Of a stretch of 64,000 nt of DNA, positions 42,019 through 52,047 are shown one piece after another. Made by a program: the position numbers and the translations under genes. The stretch is from Achromobacter pulmonis (GTDB lineage Bacteria; Pseudomonadota; Gammaproteobacteria; Burkholderiales; Burkholderiaceae_B): NCBI RefSeq assembly GCF_902859765.1, contig NZ_CADIJV010000026.1, forward strand, positions 1 to 64,000, given 5' to 3'. Each line of letters starts with the position of its first letter. Position 1 is the first letter of the stretch. The notes under the pieces are model-generated. The model ran no database searches. It worked only from the letters and a program-made list of their open reading frames with translations, and was not told where the DNA came from.

Positions 42019-42792
42019 ATGTCCGACGATTCTCCCGGCCTCCCTCGCGCTTCCCGCCCCGGCGTTGCCTTGCGGGTCACTGCCGGCGTGCTGGCGGGGG
42101 CGCTGGCGGGCGCGGCGGCGGGTTACTACTATGCGCGCGTGGTCTACCGGCCAGTGGACGCGGTGGTGCTCAGCGTCGCGCAGGTCGAGGCGCGTGACGA
42201 GGCCATGCGTCAGCAGGCGGTCCAATTGCGTTACGTGCGTGGCCAGCTCGATACCGCCGATGGCGAGCTGGTGATCGAGCGCTCGGCGCGTCAGGAACTC
42301 GAAACCCAATTGCATGGCGCGCAGGCCGAACTCGGCCGCGTGCGTGACCAGTTGGCCTTTTACGAACAGTTGCTGCCGCCTGGTCCGGAAGGCACCGTGG
42401 GCATCCGCGGCGCCCAGATCGACCGCGATGGCGCCGGCCTGCGCTACAAGGTGCTGCTGATGCGCAGCGGCCGCGGCGGCGCGGCGCCGTTTGCCGGCAC
42501 GCTGCGGTTCCAGGCCACCGGCATGCTCAAGGGCGAAATCGTTACCGTGGACCTGGCGCCGATGCAGGTCAAGGCCGAGAACGGCTCCGAGCCGGCCACG
42601 GCCGAGAACGGCTCCGAGCCGGCCACGGCCGAGAACGCCGCGACTGCATCGCTTGCCTTGCAGTTCGACCAGTACCAGCGCAGCCAGGGCATCCTGGCGC
42701 TGCCCGAGGGATTCGTCCCTGAAAACGTGACCATCAGCGTGCTGGAGGGCGATGTGGTCCGTGCCTCCCGCAGCGTCAAGCTCGAACTTTGA
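42019..42792 (+). CDS. single-pass coiled-coil membrane protein (DUF6776-like)
   Basis: A 257-residue protein with one N-terminal membrane helix (VTAGVLAGALAGAAAGYYYA), a coiled coil at about residues 50-115 (rich in Q, E, R and L heptads), and a C-terminal beta domain. A 27-bp tandem repeat encodes AENGSEPAT twice and then AEN. The equivalent gene commonly precedes erpA in related betaproteobacteria, and members have been grouped as DUF6776. Function is unknown; an envelope structural role is possible. Confidence 0.75.
   Translation: MSDDSPGLPRASRPGVALRVTAGVLAGALAGAAAGYYYARVVYRPVDAVVLSVAQVEARDEAMRQQAVQLRYVRGQLDTADGELVIERSARQELETQLHGAQAELGRVRDQLAFYEQLLPPGPEGTVGIRGAQIDRDGAGLRYKVLLMRSGRGGAAPFAGTLRFQATGMLKGEIVTVDLAPMQVKAENGSEPATAENGSEPATAENAATASLALQFDQYQRSQGILALPEGFVPENVTISVLEGDVVRASRSVKLEL
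42574..42637 (+). repeat. 27-bp in-frame tandem repeat
   Basis: Two identical 27-base units (42574-42600 and 42601-42627) and a 10-base start of a third. Each unit encodes AENGSEPAT, so copy-number change would stay in frame. Confidence 0.95.
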
Positions 42793-42877
42793 GTCCGGGC
42801 GGCGCTGCGCTATAGTGACTACATGCGAGTGGCGCAGCCGCTCATCGGAATATGGCCCCAGCGGCCAGGAGTGAATC

Positions 42878-43249
42878 ATGAATGCAGTGACCGAAACCGT
42901 CGACCTGCAGGCCGCCCCGCCTGCTCCCCTGGTGTTCACCGACTCGGCAGCCGCCAAGGTCAAGGACCTGCTGGCCGAGGAAGGCAACCCCGAGTTGAAG
43001 CTGCGCGTGTTCGTGCAGGGCGGTGGCTGTTCGGGTTTCCAGTACGGTTTCACGTTCGACGAAGTCGTCAACGAAGACGATACTGTGCTCGACAAGGCTG
43101 GCGTGCAACTGCTGGTCGATCCCATGAGCTTCCAATACCTGGTCGGCGCCGAGATCGACTACAAGGAAGACCTGGAGGGCGCGCAGTTCGTCATCCGCAA
43201 TCCCAACGCCACTACCACCTGCGGCTGCGGCTCGTCGTTCTCGGTGTAA
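42878..43249 (+). CDS. erpA: iron-sulfur cluster insertion protein ErpA
   Basis: A 123-residue A-type Fe-S carrier. The three ligand cysteines are Cys51 ([12 protein letters not shown]), Cys115 and Cys117 ([12 protein letters not shown]). It delivers clusters to apo-proteins such as IspG/IspH. An 11-residue alanine/proline-rich leader precedes the core domain. It stands at the end of this plus-strand block, with a bidirectional terminator shared with anmK. Confidence 0.96.
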   Translation: MNAVTETVDLQAAPPAPLVFTDSAAAKVKDLLAEEGNPELKLRVFVQGGGCSGFQYGFTFDEVVNEDDTVLDKAGVQLLVDPMSFQYLVGAEIDYKEDLEGAQFVIRNPNATTTCGCGSSFSV

Positions 43250-43279
43250 ACCGCGCTGGCGGCGGATCGTCCGCCAGTC

Positions 43280-43314
43280 AAAAAAAAGCCCTTCGGCAAG
43301 CCGAAGGGCTTTTT
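43280..43314. terminator. bidirectional terminator between erpA and anmK
   Basis: GCCCTTCGG and CCGAAGGGC arms with a CAAG loop, flanked by A and T runs on both sides, serve the convergent genes. Confidence 0.93.
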
Positions 43315-43333
43315 CATTGGGCGCCTGGCGGGC

Positions 43334-44443
43334 TCAGGCCGGGTAGAGGGCGCCCAGGATGCGTGGGCCGCGCGCGCCGGTGACGCTGGGCAGGCCGGCG
43401 GGCCGCCGCGCCAGGAAGGCCTGGGCCAGCCAGGCGAAAGCCAGCGCTTCGACCTGCTGCGCCGGCACGCCCAGCGCGTCAGTGGGGTGGACCGGGCGTT
43501 GCAGGCAATACGCCAATTCGCGCATCAGGCCCGGGTTATGGGCGCCGCCGCCACACACATAGAGTTCGCGCACATCGGCGCCCGCGGCGTCGATGGCGTT
43601 GGCGACGGTGCGGGCCGTCAGGCGCAGCAAGGTCGCCTGCACGTCCTGCGCGGCGGGGGTGGGGCCGTCGAAGGCGGCCAGCCGGTCGTCCAGCCAGCGC
43701 AGGTTGAACAAGTCGCGGCCGGTCGATTTGGGAGGCGGCAACGCGAACCAGGGTTCGCTGGCGATCAGTTGCTCCAGCAACGGCGCCAGCACCTGGCCGC
43801 TGGCGGCCCAGCGGCCATCGGTGTCGTAAGCCCGCCCCAGGTGCCGCTGGCACCAACCGTCCAGCAAGACATTGGCCGGGCCTGTATCGAAGCCGCGCGG
43901 CGGCTGGCCCGGCACCAACAGAGTGACATTGGCGATACCCCCCAGATTCAGCACCGCGCGGCCCTGCCGCGCGCCAAACACCGCGGCGTGGAAGGGCGGC
44001 ACCAGCGGCGCGCCCTGGCCGCCGGCGGCCACGTCGCGGCTGCGGAAGTCCGCCACCACGTCGATACCGGTCAGCTCCGCGAGCAGCGCGGGTGCGTTCA
44101 ATTGCGCGGTGTAGCCGAGATCGGGGCGGTGGCGCACCGTCTGGCCGTGGGCGCCGATGGCGGCGATGTCCCGCGCCGGCAGGCTGGCGTGGGCCTGCAG
44201 GTCGGCCACCACGCGCGCATACAGGCGCGCCAGTTCATTGGCGGCCAGGGCGGAGCGGGCCAGTTCGTCTTCGCCGGCAAGGTTCAGCGCCAGGAACTCG
44301 GCGCGCAATGCGGCCGGCATGGGCAGGCTGGCGCTGGCCAGCAACCGCGGCGGCTGGCCGGGGCGCAGTTGCGCCAGGACGCCATCCACGCCGTCCACGC
44401 TGGTGCCGGACATGAGGCCGATGAAATGCTGGGGTGCGGTCAT
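43334..44443 (-). CDS. anmK: anhydro-N-acetylmuramic acid kinase
   Basis: A 369-residue sugar kinase that converts recycled anhydro-MurNAc to MurNAc-6-phosphate during peptidoglycan recycling. The family signature GLMSGTSVDGVDGVL is at the N-terminus; GHGQTV appears as GAHGQTVRHRPD and NLGGIANVTLL follows. It lies downstream of the M23 endopeptidase gene on the same strand, a functional pair in wall turnover. Confidence 0.96.
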   Translation of the reverse strand: MTAPQHFIGLMSGTSVDGVDGVLAQLRPGQPPRLLASASLPMPAALRAEFLALNLAGEDELARSALAANELARLYARVVADLQAHASLPARDIAAIGAHGQTVRHRPDLGYTAQLNAPALLAELTGIDVVADFRSRDVAAGGQGAPLVPPFHAAVFGARQGRAVLNLGGIANVTLLVPGQPPRGFDTGPANVLLDGWCQRHLGRAYDTDGRWAASGQVLAPLLEQLIASEPWFALPPPKSTGRDLFNLRWLDDRLAAFDGPTPAAQDVQATLLRLTARTVANAIDAAGADVRELYVCGGGAHNPGLMRELAYCLQRPVHPTDALGVPAQQVEALAFAWLAQAFLARRPAGLPSVTGARGPRILGALYPA

Positions 44444-44458
44444 GGCGATGGCTGCCTG

Positions 44459-44495
44459 AAAAAAAAGCGGCCCGGCATCGAGGTGCGCGGGCCGC
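44459..44495 (-). terminator. terminator of the M23 peptidase gene
   Basis: GCGGCCCG (44467-44474) pairs with CGGGCCGC (44488-44495). On the minus strand eight T residues follow. It lies between the M23 stop and the anmK start, so anmK may need its own promoter or read-through. Confidence 0.85.
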
Positions 44496-44521
44496 CTTGC
44501 GGGTGCATCATGCCGGCCAGC

Positions 44522-45931
44522 CTAGCGGCTGGCCACGTTGGTCAGGGTGTCGGGCAGGGTCTGCTGGAACTGGGTCAGCAGTTGGATCTGCTGCTTGTAC
44601 GGCGTCACGGCCTGATTGAAGGCGCGGACTTCCGCGGGCTCCAGGGTGCGGGCCACGGGCAGGTCCACCGAAAGCGGGTCGATGGGCTGGTTGTCGACGC
44701 GGAACTCATAATGCAGATGCGGCCCGGTCGCCCAGCCAGTGGCGCCCACGTAGCCGATCAGCTGGCCCTGGGAGACCTTGGTGCCCTTGGTGATTCCCGC
44801 GGCGATGCGGCTCTGGTGGGCATACAGGGTCGAGTACTTGCCGTGGTGCTTGATGATCACGACGTTGCCGTAGCCGTTCTGCCATCCGGCGAATTCCACC
44901 GTGCCGTCGGCCGTGGTGTGGATTGGCGTGCCCGAGGGCGCGGCGTAGTCCACGCCTTTGTGGCCGGTCCAGGTCTTGTGGATCGGGTGCATGCGCATGC
45001 CGAACGTCGAGCTGATGCGGCTGAACTTCAGGGCGGTGCGCAGGAACGCGCCGCGCAGGCTGGTGCCGTCGAAATCGTAGTACGAGCCGGTCTTGTCGTC
45101 GGGGCTGAACCAGACGGCGTTGTAGGTCTTGCCGTTGTTGATGAATTCCAGGGCCAGCACCCGGCCGGCGCCGGCGTAGCGGCCGTCGTGCGAACGCACT
45201 TCGTAGACCACGCGGAATTGGTCGCCCTGGCGCAGGTCGCGCAAGAAGTCGATCTTGGCGCTGAGGATGTCGGCCATCTGCATGGTGACCGAATCGGGGA
45301 TGCCGGCGGCATCGGTGGCGCCGAACAGCGAGGAGCGGATCGTGCCGACCGCCACGCGCGTCTGGCGCTCGGTGTTCTCGGTGACTTCCTCGGCCTTGTA
45401 GCCATCGTCGGTGCGCGCGACGTGCAGCATGCGGGTGACGACCTGGCCTTCGGCCTCGTTGCCCGGGGTGTGGATATAGCGCAGCCAGATCAGCTTGCCT
45501 TCGGCGTCGGTGGCGGCCTGCACCGAGCGGCCGGGGTACAGCTTGTAGATGCTGCGGGCGCTGGCGTCATGGGTCAGGAAGGCTTGCAGGCCCGGCGAAT
45601 CCAGTTCCAGGCGCTGCAGCACGGCGGCCAGCGTGTCGCCCGGCCGGATGCGGGTTTCGCTGATGTAGGGCGCGGCGCTGGGCGTGCTGACTTCGACCTG
45701 CTCGGTGGTGAGCGGCAGAATGCTCTGGATGACGCGGGTGGGGGGGAGTTCGCTGCGGTCGGGTTGCTGCACCATGCCCAAGGCGGCGGCGCCGGCAAAC
45801 AGACCCACGGCGGTGACCAGAAGCGTGCGGCGGAAAAGCCCTGAACGATGGGACTTGGGTTCGACGGGCGCAAATACGGCGGCAACTTTGCGCTTGATGC
45901 TACTCGCCAGGTCGTGGAGGCCACGATTCAT
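44522..45931 (-). CDS. M23 family peptidoglycan DD-endopeptidase
   Basis: A 469-residue enzyme with an N-terminal membrane anchor (TLLVTAVGLFAGAAALGMV, about residues 37-53), an OapA/LysM-like segment (IRPGDTLAAVLQRLELD) and a C-terminal LytM domain. Zinc ligands are His324 and Asp328 (HKGVD) and His407 of GPHLHYEF, with His405 catalytic. All are present, so it should be active and resembles MepM, which cuts crosslinks to allow wall growth. It is divergent from tyrS and upstream of anmK. Confidence 0.93.
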   Translation of the reverse strand: MNRGLHDLASSIKRKVAAVFAPVEPKSHRSGLFRRTLLVTAVGLFAGAAALGMVQQPDRSELPPTRVIQSILPLTTEQVEVSTPSAAPYISETRIRPGDTLAAVLQRLELDSPGLQAFLTHDASARSIYKLYPGRSVQAATDAEGKLIWLRYIHTPGNEAEGQVVTRMLHVARTDDGYKAEEVTENTERQTRVAVGTIRSSLFGATDAAGIPDSVTMQMADILSAKIDFLRDLRQGDQFRVVYEVRSHDGRYAGAGRVLALEFINNGKTYNAVWFSPDDKTGSYYDFDGTSLRGAFLRTALKFSRISSTFGMRMHPIHKTWTGHKGVDYAAPSGTPIHTTADGTVEFAGWQNGYGNVVIIKHHGKYSTLYAHQSRIAAGITKGTKVSQGQLIGYVGATGWATGPHLHYEFRVDNQPIDPLSVDLPVARTLEPAEVRAFNQAVTPYKQQIQLLTQFQQTLPDTLTNVASR

Positions 45932-46188
45932 CGTGAAGATACCCTCTCAGGTGGCATGAGCTCGCAGGGTGCGTGACACGAACGGCCCCCGCGCGCCACG
46001 TTTTTCGGGGCAAGGGCTGGCGCGGGGCGCATCTTGTGAACAACGGGTGGTAACCGGAAGCGCAACTGCGTACATATGACAGTTGCGTATGATTAGGGCG
46101 GTATCCTAGCTGATTCGGCTAGAATTTTCGATAGTTTTCGTCACTTTTTACACCTTTTATCGGCTAAAGCCGTCCTGGCCCCCCTTAC

Positions 46189-47418
46189 ATGTCACCCTCA
46201 GAAGCCCCCATCACCCCCGAAGTCGAAGCCGATCTGCGTATTGCCAAGCGCGGATGCGATGAGCTGCTGGTCGAATCCGAATTCGCCCGCAAGCTGGCCC
46301 GCAGCCGCGCCACCGGCGTGCCGCTGCGCATCAAGCTGGGGCTGGACCCGACCGCGCCCGACATCCACCTGGGCCACACGGTGGTGCTCAACAAGATGCG
46401 CCAGCTCCAGGACCTGGGCCATACGGTCATCTTCCTGATCGGCGACTTCACTTCGACCATTGGCGATCCCAGCGGCCGCAACAGCACCCGTCCGCCGCTG
46501 ACGCGCGAACAGATCGAGGCCAACGCCAAGACCTACTATGCGCAGGCCAGCCTGGTGCTGGATCCGGCCCGCACCGAGATCCGCTACAACTCCGAGTGGT
46601 GCGATCCGCTGGGCGCGCGCGGCATGATCCAGCTGGCGTCGCGCTACACCGTGGCGCGCATGATGGAACGCGAGGATTTCACCAAGCGCTTCAAAGGCGG
46701 CATTCCGATCTCGGTGCATGAATTCCTGTATCCGCTGATGCAGGGTTACGACTCGGTGGCGCTGAAGTCCGATCTGGAGCTGGGGGGCACCGATCAGAAG
46801 TTCAACCTGCTGGTCGGCCGCGAGCTGCAAAAGGAATATGGGCAAGAGCCGCAGTGCATCCTGACGATGCCGCTGCTGGTCGGCACCGACGGCGTCGAGA
46901 AGATGTCCAAGTCCAAGGGCAATTACATCGGCATTTCGGAGTCGCCCGATTCGATGTTCGGCAAGCTGATGTCGATTTCCGACACGCTGATGTGGCGCTA
47001 CTTCGAGCTGCTCTCGTTCCGCTCGCTGGAAGACATCGCGGCGTTGCGTCAGGAGATCGATGGCGGCCGCAATCCGCGCGATGCCAAGGTCATGCTGGCG
47101 CAGGAGATCATCACCCGGTTCCACTCGGCCAAGGCGGCCGACGACGCGTTGGCCGCGTTCGAGGCGCGTTTCCGCGACGGCGCGATCCCGCAAGACATGC
47201 CCGAGGTCAGCATCGGCGGCGCGCCGGTCGGTATCCTCAAGCTGCTGCGCGAGGCGGGGCTGGTGGCATCGGGTTCGGAGGGGCAGCGCAACGTCGAGCA
47301 AGGCGGGGTGCGCGTCAATGGCGACCGGGTCGAAGACAAATCGTTGCAACTGCCCGCAGGGACTTACGTCGTCCAGGTGGGCAAGCGCAAGTTCGCGCGT
47401 GTTAAGTTGAACCCATAA
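46189..47418 (+). CDS. tyrS: tyrosine--tRNA ligase
   Basis: A 409-residue class I synthetase. The HIGH-type motif is DIHLGHTVV, the KMSKS motif is [10 protein letters not shown], and a C-terminal S4-like RNA-binding domain ends the protein. The presence of KMSKS and the sequence pattern place it with the TyrZ-type enzymes common in betaproteobacteria. It is divergent from the M23 gene across a 257-base spacer holding a TAGAAT hexamer at 46120-46125. Confidence 0.96.
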   Translation: MSPSEAPITPEVEADLRIAKRGCDELLVESEFARKLARSRATGVPLRIKLGLDPTAPDIHLGHTVVLNKMRQLQDLGHTVIFLIGDFTSTIGDPSGRNSTRPPLTREQIEANAKTYYAQASLVLDPARTEIRYNSEWCDPLGARGMIQLASRYTVARMMEREDFTKRFKGGIPISVHEFLYPLMQGYDSVALKSDLELGGTDQKFNLLVGRELQKEYGQEPQCILTMPLLVGTDGVEKMSKSKGNYIGISESPDSMFGKLMSISDTLMWRYFELLSFRSLEDIAALRQEIDGGRNPRDAKVMLAQEIITRFHSAKAADDALAAFEARFRDGAIPQDMPEVSIGGAPVGILKLLREAGLVASGSEGQRNVEQGGVRVNGDRVEDKSLQLPAGTYVVQVGKRKFARVKLNP

Positions 47419-47490
47419 TCGCGTAGATTTTGCTACGCTGGAGGGACGTTCAAGGCTGGGATGCCTTCGCAGCACTTCAAGGAGCACGAC

Positions 47491-48147
47491 ATGAAACTTT
47501 CGAGTTTGTCTTTTTCCGATAACGAGTCGATTCCGGAGCGCTACGCCTTCGGCAAGATCGATGCGCAATCGCACGTCGCGCTGGCAGACAACTACAACCC
47601 GCAGTTTTCCTGGGACGACGTCCCGGCGGGCACCCAGTCGTTCGCCTTGATCTGCCACGATCCGGACGTCCCCTCCAAGCCCGACGACGTCAACCAGGAA
47701 GGCCGCGAGGTGCCGGCCGACCTGCCGCGGGTGGATTTCTTCCATTGGGTGCTGGTGGACCTGGCCGCCGACATGCGCGAAATCGAGGAAGGCGCCTTCT
47801 CCAGTGGCATCACGCCGCGTGGCAAGGGCGGGCCGCTGGCGCCGCTGGATGCCCGTCAGGGCATCAACTCGTACTCGTCCTGGTTCGCCAACGACCACGA
47901 CATGAGCGGCGACTACTTCGGCTACGACGGCCCGTGCCCACCCTGGAACGACTCGCTGGTGCACCGCTATGTGTTCACGCTGTACGCGCTGGACGTCCAT
48001 TCGCTGAACCTGCAAGGCTCGTTCAACGGTGAAGATGCCTTGCGCGCCATCCAGAAGCACGTGCTGGCGCAGGCGTCGCTGACCGGCACCTACACGCTCA
48101 ACCCGAGGCTGGCGCCCAAGCTGATCGGGGCAACCTCGGCATCCTGA
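47491..48147 (+). CDS. YbhB/YbcL family Raf kinase inhibitor-like protein (PEBP)
   Basis: A 218-residue phosphatidylethanolamine-binding-protein family member. Motifs are CHDPDVPSKPDDV, FFHWVLVDLAADMREI and GYDGPCPPWNDSLVHRYVFTLYALD. The start at 47491 has AAGGAG at 47479-47484. The family is widespread in bacteria, but its role is not firmly known. It is followed by a terminator shared with the LysE gene. Confidence 0.92.
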   Translation: MKLSSLSFSDNESIPERYAFGKIDAQSHVALADNYNPQFSWDDVPAGTQSFALICHDPDVPSKPDDVNQEGREVPADLPRVDFFHWVLVDLAADMREIEEGAFSSGITPRGKGGPLAPLDARQGINSYSSWFANDHDMSGDYFGYDGPCPPWNDSLVHRYVFTLYALDVHSLNLQGSFNGEDALRAIQKHVLAQASLTGTYTLNPRLAPKLIGATSAS

Positions 48148-48160
48148 GCGCCGGGGCGTC

Positions 48161-48191
48161 AAAATGGGCCGCGATCCCTGCGGCCCATTTT
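48161..48191. terminator. bidirectional terminator between PEBP and LysE genes
   Basis: ATGGGCCGC and GCGGCCCAT arms with a 7-base loop, flanked by AAA and TTT, lie between convergent genes. Confidence 0.85.
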
Positions 48192-48225
48192 CATTTGTGG
48201 AACCGTTGCCGCCCGCGCGCCGCTT

Positions 48226-48861
48226 TCAGGCGCTGGCGCGTTTCAGCCGCAGCAGCGCCACGCCGAAGGCCACGAACACCGACCCCACCGCCCGGTTGAT
48301 CCAGCGCACCGCTCGCGGCTGCTGGAACAGGCGGCGGGCGCGGCGCGCCAGCAGTCCGTAGGCCAGCAGCGAGGGCAGCGACAGGCCCATGAAGATGCCG
48401 GTCAGGATGAAGAACTGCGGCAGCAGGGGCTCGGCCGCGTTCAGGAACTGCGGAAAAAGCGCGGTGAAAAACAGGATCGGCTTGGGGTTCAGGCCGGCCA
48501 CGAAGGCCGCTTCCAGATAGAGCGCCAGCGCGCCGCGCGGCGCGCCGGCGCTGCCCGGCGGCGGCGCGGCCACGCTGCTGCGGCCCAGCAGGTGGCGCAG
48601 GCCCAGGTAGATCAGGTAGGCGGCGCCGGCGATCTTGAGGGCGGCGAACAGCAGGGCCGACGACTGCAGCACCACGCCCAGGCCCAGCATGGCGGCGGCG
48701 GACAGCAGGAACAGCCCCGTGACATTGCCCAGTGATGACGGCAACACCGCGCGCAGGCCGCCGGCGGCGCCATTGCGCATGGCCAGGATGCTGGCGGGGC
48801 CGGGCGTGATGACGCTGACGGCGGCGACCAGGGTGTAGGCAAGCAGAGTCTGCGTTTGCAT
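48226..48861 (-). CDS. LysE family amino acid exporter
   Basis: A 211-residue membrane protein with about six helices. The family signature is SVITPGPASILAMRNGAAGG near the N-terminus, and FVAGLNPKPILFFTALFPQF is the second conserved block. It probably exports an amino acid or a derivative such as homoserine lactone. It stands alone, convergent with the PEBP gene. Confidence 0.92.
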   Translation of the reverse strand: MQTQTLLAYTLVAAVSVITPGPASILAMRNGAAGGLRAVLPSSLGNVTGLFLLSAAAMLGLGVVLQSSALLFAALKIAGAAYLIYLGLRHLLGRSSVAAPPPGSAGAPRGALALYLEAAFVAGLNPKPILFFTALFPQFLNAAEPLLPQFFILTGIFMGLSLPSLLAYGLLARRARRLFQQPRAVRWINRAVGSVFVAFGVALLRLKRASA

Positions 48862-49066
48862 GAAAGTTTCTCAAGTCGGGTTGAGAGGGGTTTCCGGCCG
48901 CGCGGGGATGGCGGAAATTTCGCGTCCTTGAGGGGAATTTTGCCTCCATTCGGGGCATTTTGACGACAGGCAAAGTGGCGTGACGCGGTAAACTATCCGT
49001 CATTATCCGGGTTTACCCGCCCGGGCGCAGTTTCCTCCTCTCTTACCGCCTCAGGAACCCCCCGTC

Positions 49067-50317
49067 ATGTTTGACCGCAACCTCACCCTCTCCAAGGCTG
49101 ACCCGGAAGTCTGGGCCGCCATCCAGAAGGAAGACGTTCGCCAGGAGCAGCACATCGAGCTGATCGCTTCGGAGAACTACGCCAGCCCGGCCGTCATGGA
49201 AGCCCAGGGCACGCAGCTCACGAACAAGTACGCCGAGGGCTACCCGGGCAAGCGTTACTACGGCGGTTGCGAATACGTCGACGTGGTCGAGCAACTGGCC
49301 ATCGATCGCCTGAAGCAGATCTTCGGCGCCGAAGCCGCCAACGTGCAGCCCAACTCGGGCTCGCAGGCCAACCAGGGCGTGTACATGGCCGTCCTGAAGC
49401 CGGGCGACACCGTGCTGGGCATGAGCCTGGCCGAAGGCGGCCACCTGACCCACGGCGCGTCGGTCAACGCCTCGGGCAAACTGTACAACTTCATCTCGTA
49501 CGGCCTGGACGAAAACGAAGTCCTGAACTACGCCCAGGTCGAGCAACTGGCCAAGGAACACAAGCCCAAGCTGATCGTCGCTGGCGCCTCTGCCTATGCC
49601 CTGCACATCGACTTCGAGCGCATGGCCCGTATCGCCCATGACAACGGCGCGCTGTTCATGGTCGACATCGCCCACTATGCCGGCCTGGTGGCCGGTGGCG
49701 CCTACCCGAACCCGGTGCCGCACGCCGATTTCGTCACCTCGACCACGCACAAGTCGCTGCGCGGCCCGCGCGGCGGCGTCATCATGATGAAGGCGGAATT
49801 CGAAAAGGTCGTCAATTCGGCCATCTTCCCCGGCATCCAGGGCGGCCCGCTGATGCATGTCATCGCCGGCAAGGCGGTGGCTTTCAAGGAAGCGCTGGAA
49901 CCCGAATTCAAGACCTACGCGCAGCAAGTGGTCAAGAACGCCAAGGTGCTGGCCGACACGCTGGTCAAGCGTGGCCTGCGCATCGTCTCGGGCCGCACCG
50001 AAAGCCACGTCATGCTGGTGGACCTGCGTTCCAAGGGCATCACCGGCAAGGAAGCCGAAGCGGTGCTGGGCCAGGCCCACATCACGGTCAACAAGAACGC
50101 CATCCCGAACGATCCGGAAAAGCCCTTCGTGACCAGCGGCATCCGCCTGGGCACGCCGGCCATGACCACCCGCGGCTTCACCGAAGCCGAGGCCGAGCTG
50201 ACCGCCAACCTGATCGCCGACGTGCTGGACAACCCGCGCGACGAGGCCAATATCGCCGCCGTGCGCGCCAAGGTCAACGAACTGACCTCGCGCCTGCCGG
50301 TGTACGGCCGCAAGTAA
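49067..50317 (+). CDS. glyA: serine hydroxymethyltransferase
   Basis: A 416-residue PLP enzyme that interconverts serine and glycine and loads one-carbon units onto tetrahydrofolate. The PLP lysine lies in [15 protein letters not shown]. Other family blocks are [19 protein letters not shown] and [14 protein letters not shown]. Length is standard. nrdR follows after a terminator, a conserved order in betaproteobacteria. Confidence 0.98.
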   Translation: MFDRNLTLSKADPEVWAAIQKEDVRQEQHIELIASENYASPAVMEAQGTQLTNKYAEGYPGKRYYGGCEYVDVVEQLAIDRLKQIFGAEAANVQPNSGSQANQGVYMAVLKPGDTVLGMSLAEGGHLTHGASVNASGKLYNFISYGLDENEVLNYAQVEQLAKEHKPKLIVAGASAYALHIDFERMARIAHDNGALFMVDIAHYAGLVAGGAYPNPVPHADFVTSTTHKSLRGPRGGVIMMKAEFEKVVNSAIFPGIQGGPLMHVIAGKAVAFKEALEPEFKTYAQQVVKNAKVLADTLVKRGLRIVSGRTESHVMLVDLRSKGITGKEAEAVLGQAHITVNKNAIPNDPEKPFVTSGIRLGTPAMTTRGFTEAEAELTANLIADVLDNPRDEANIAAVRAKVNELTSRLPVYGRK

Positions 50318-50358
50318 TGCCGCCACGGCGGTGGCTCCGCGCCGCCCGCGCCTAGAGG

Positions 50359-50390
50359 GGACGGCTCCGCAAGGGGCCGTCCTTTTGTTT
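50359..50390 (+). terminator. glyA terminator
   Basis: GGACGGC (50359-50365) and GCCGTCC (50376-50382) are followed by TTTTGTTT, 41 bases after the glyA stop. Confidence 0.85.
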
Positions 50391-50529
50391 TAGGGCCAAT
50401 GGCGCTTGCGTGTCGGCGGCCTCCAGGGCAAAAATATTAGGGACGAATTTGTCATGATCGACACGGGCAAGCCGTCGCATCGTTACAATATGGGCGAATT
50501 ATTGCTTTCCGTGTTTTCAGGGATCACAC

Positions 50530-51009
50530 ATGCGGTGTCCATTTTGCGGCAACTCCGAAACGCAGGTCGTTGACAGCCGTGTCTCGGAAGAGGGCGACGC
50601 CATTCGTCGTCGGCGCCGCTGCCAGTCCTGTGACAAGCGCTTCACCACGTATGAACGGGTGGAGCTGGCATTGCCGTCCGTGGTCAAGCGCAACGGCAGC
50701 CGCAGCGACTACGATCCCGCCAAGCTGCGCGCCAGCCTGAGCCTGGCGCTGCGCAAGCGTCCGGTCAGCACCGAGGACGTGGACGCCGCCGTGGCCCGCA
50801 TCGAGGAACAACTGCTGGCCAGCGGCCTGCGCGAAGTGGCTTCTGGCCATATCGGCGAACTGGTCATGAACGAGTTGCGCAAACTCGACAAAGTGGCCTA
50901 CGTACGTTTCGCCTCGGTCTACAAGAGCTTCGAGGACATCGGCGAATTCGTCGAGGCGATCCGCGAAATGCAGGGGCCGGTGCTGCCGGGCAAGCTGCGC
51001 AAGGAGTGA
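50530..51009 (+). CDS. nrdR: transcriptional repressor NrdR
   Basis: A 159-residue regulator that senses dATP/ATP and represses ribonucleotide reductase genes. The N-terminal zinc ribbon uses Cys3, Cys6, Cys31 and Cys34. An ATP-cone follows at about residues 46-136 ([21 protein letters not shown]). A -10-like TACAAT lies at 50484-50489. Its likely target in this window is nrdAB, which has two matching boxes at 13350-13396. Confidence 0.97.
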   Translation: MRCPFCGNSETQVVDSRVSEEGDAIRRRRRCQSCDKRFTTYERVELALPSVVKRNGSRSDYDPAKLRASLSLALRKRPVSTEDVDAAVARIEEQLLASGLREVASGHIGELVMNELRKLDKVAYVRFASVYKSFEDIGEFVEAIREMQGPVLPGKLRKE

Positions 51010-51075
51010 GCCGCCCGTCCGCTTCAGCGGCGCGGCGCGCGCCGCCCCGGCCGGCCGGCTGCTGGCACTAGGCGG

Positions 51076-52035
51076 CTACGGCGCCGGCGCGCGCGCCATG
51101 CTGGGCGTCTGCGGCTGAAATCTGCGCCACACGCGGCGCAGGTGCTGGGCCGAGCCGAAGCCCGATTTTTCCGCCACGGCTTCCAGATTCAAGCGGGTTT
51201 CGCGCAGCATGTCGCGCGCCAGCGCCACGCGTATCTGATACAGGTAATCCATCGGCGTGCAGCCGGCATGTTCATGGAACAGGCGCGTCAGGTGGCGCGG
51301 GCTGGTGTGGGCTTGTTCGGCCAGCGACTGCGCCGACCAGGGCGCCGCCGGGTTGCGCACGACCGCGTCCTGCACCCGGTGCACGCCGGGATGCATATGG
51401 TTGCGGTGCTCCAGCCAGGGGGACAAGGCCGAGTCGCTGCCGGCGCGCCGCTGGTACACCACCATGTCGCGCGCCACTTCGCTGGCCACCCGCGGGCCGC
51501 AGTGACGCGACACCATGTGCAACGCCAGATCGATGCCGGCGGTGATGCCGGCGCTGCTGACCAGGTTGCCATCCTCGACGAAGATGCGGTTGTCGTGCAA
51601 TCGGGCGCTCGGATCCATGTCGGCGAGCTGCGCCAGGCAGCTGTGGTGCGTGGTGCACTCGCGCTGGCGCGTCAGGCCGGCCGCGGCGGCGAACAGCGCG
51701 CCGGCGCAGACGGTCATCAAGGTGAAGCCGTCGACCGGGTGGCGCCGCGCCAGCCAGTCGATGATCCGGCGGGCCTCGGGTTCGTCCAGCCGGGTGGGTT
51801 TGCCGACCACGCCCGAGATGATCACCAGGGCCTCGGGCGGCAACTGCTCGGGCAAGGGCTGGATCCGCGCCAGGTGCAGGCCGGGAATGCCGCTTTCGAT
51901 TTCGGTCGAGGGGCCGCAGAAATGCTGCTCAAAGGCGCCGGGACACAGCTTGTTGGCGACCCGGAACGCCTCGGCCGGTCCGGCCACGTCGAGCAGCACG
52001 ATTCCCCGGGGCAGGATGAAGTGCACGGGAATCAT
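51076..52035 (-). CDS. GlxA family AraC-type transcriptional regulator
   Basis: A 319-residue regulator with an N-terminal DJ-1/PfpI-like domain (cysteine elbow in LMTVCAGALFAAAAGLT) and a C-terminal AraC helix-turn-helix pair (WSAQSLAEQAHTSPRHLTRLF and LNLEAVAEKSGFGSAQHLRRV). Such GlxA/FtrA-type regulators respond to small metabolites. It begins 12 bases after the stop of an isochorismatase-family gene, so the two form an operon, and it may regulate that hydrolase. Confidence 0.93.
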   Translation of the reverse strand: MIPVHFILPRGIVLLDVAGPAEAFRVANKLCPGAFEQHFCGPSTEIESGIPGLHLARIQPLPEQLPPEALVIISGVVGKPTRLDEPEARRIIDWLARRHPVDGFTLMTVCAGALFAAAAGLTRQRECTTHHSCLAQLADMDPSARLHDNRIFVEDGNLVSSAGITAGIDLALHMVSRHCGPRVASEVARDMVVYQRRAGSDSALSPWLEHRNHMHPGVHRVQDAVVRNPAAPWSAQSLAEQAHTSPRHLTRLFHEHAGCTPMDYLYQIRVALARDMLRETRLNLEAVAEKSGFGSAQHLRRVWRRFQPQTPSMARAPAP

Positions 52036-52047
52036 GGCGGCTCGTCC

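Noticed and set aside
48862-49066. Riboswitch or strong promoter upstream of glyA
   Set aside because: TTGACG occurs at 48960-48965, but no -10 hexamer lies at a suitable spacing, and no riboswitch core was recognised.
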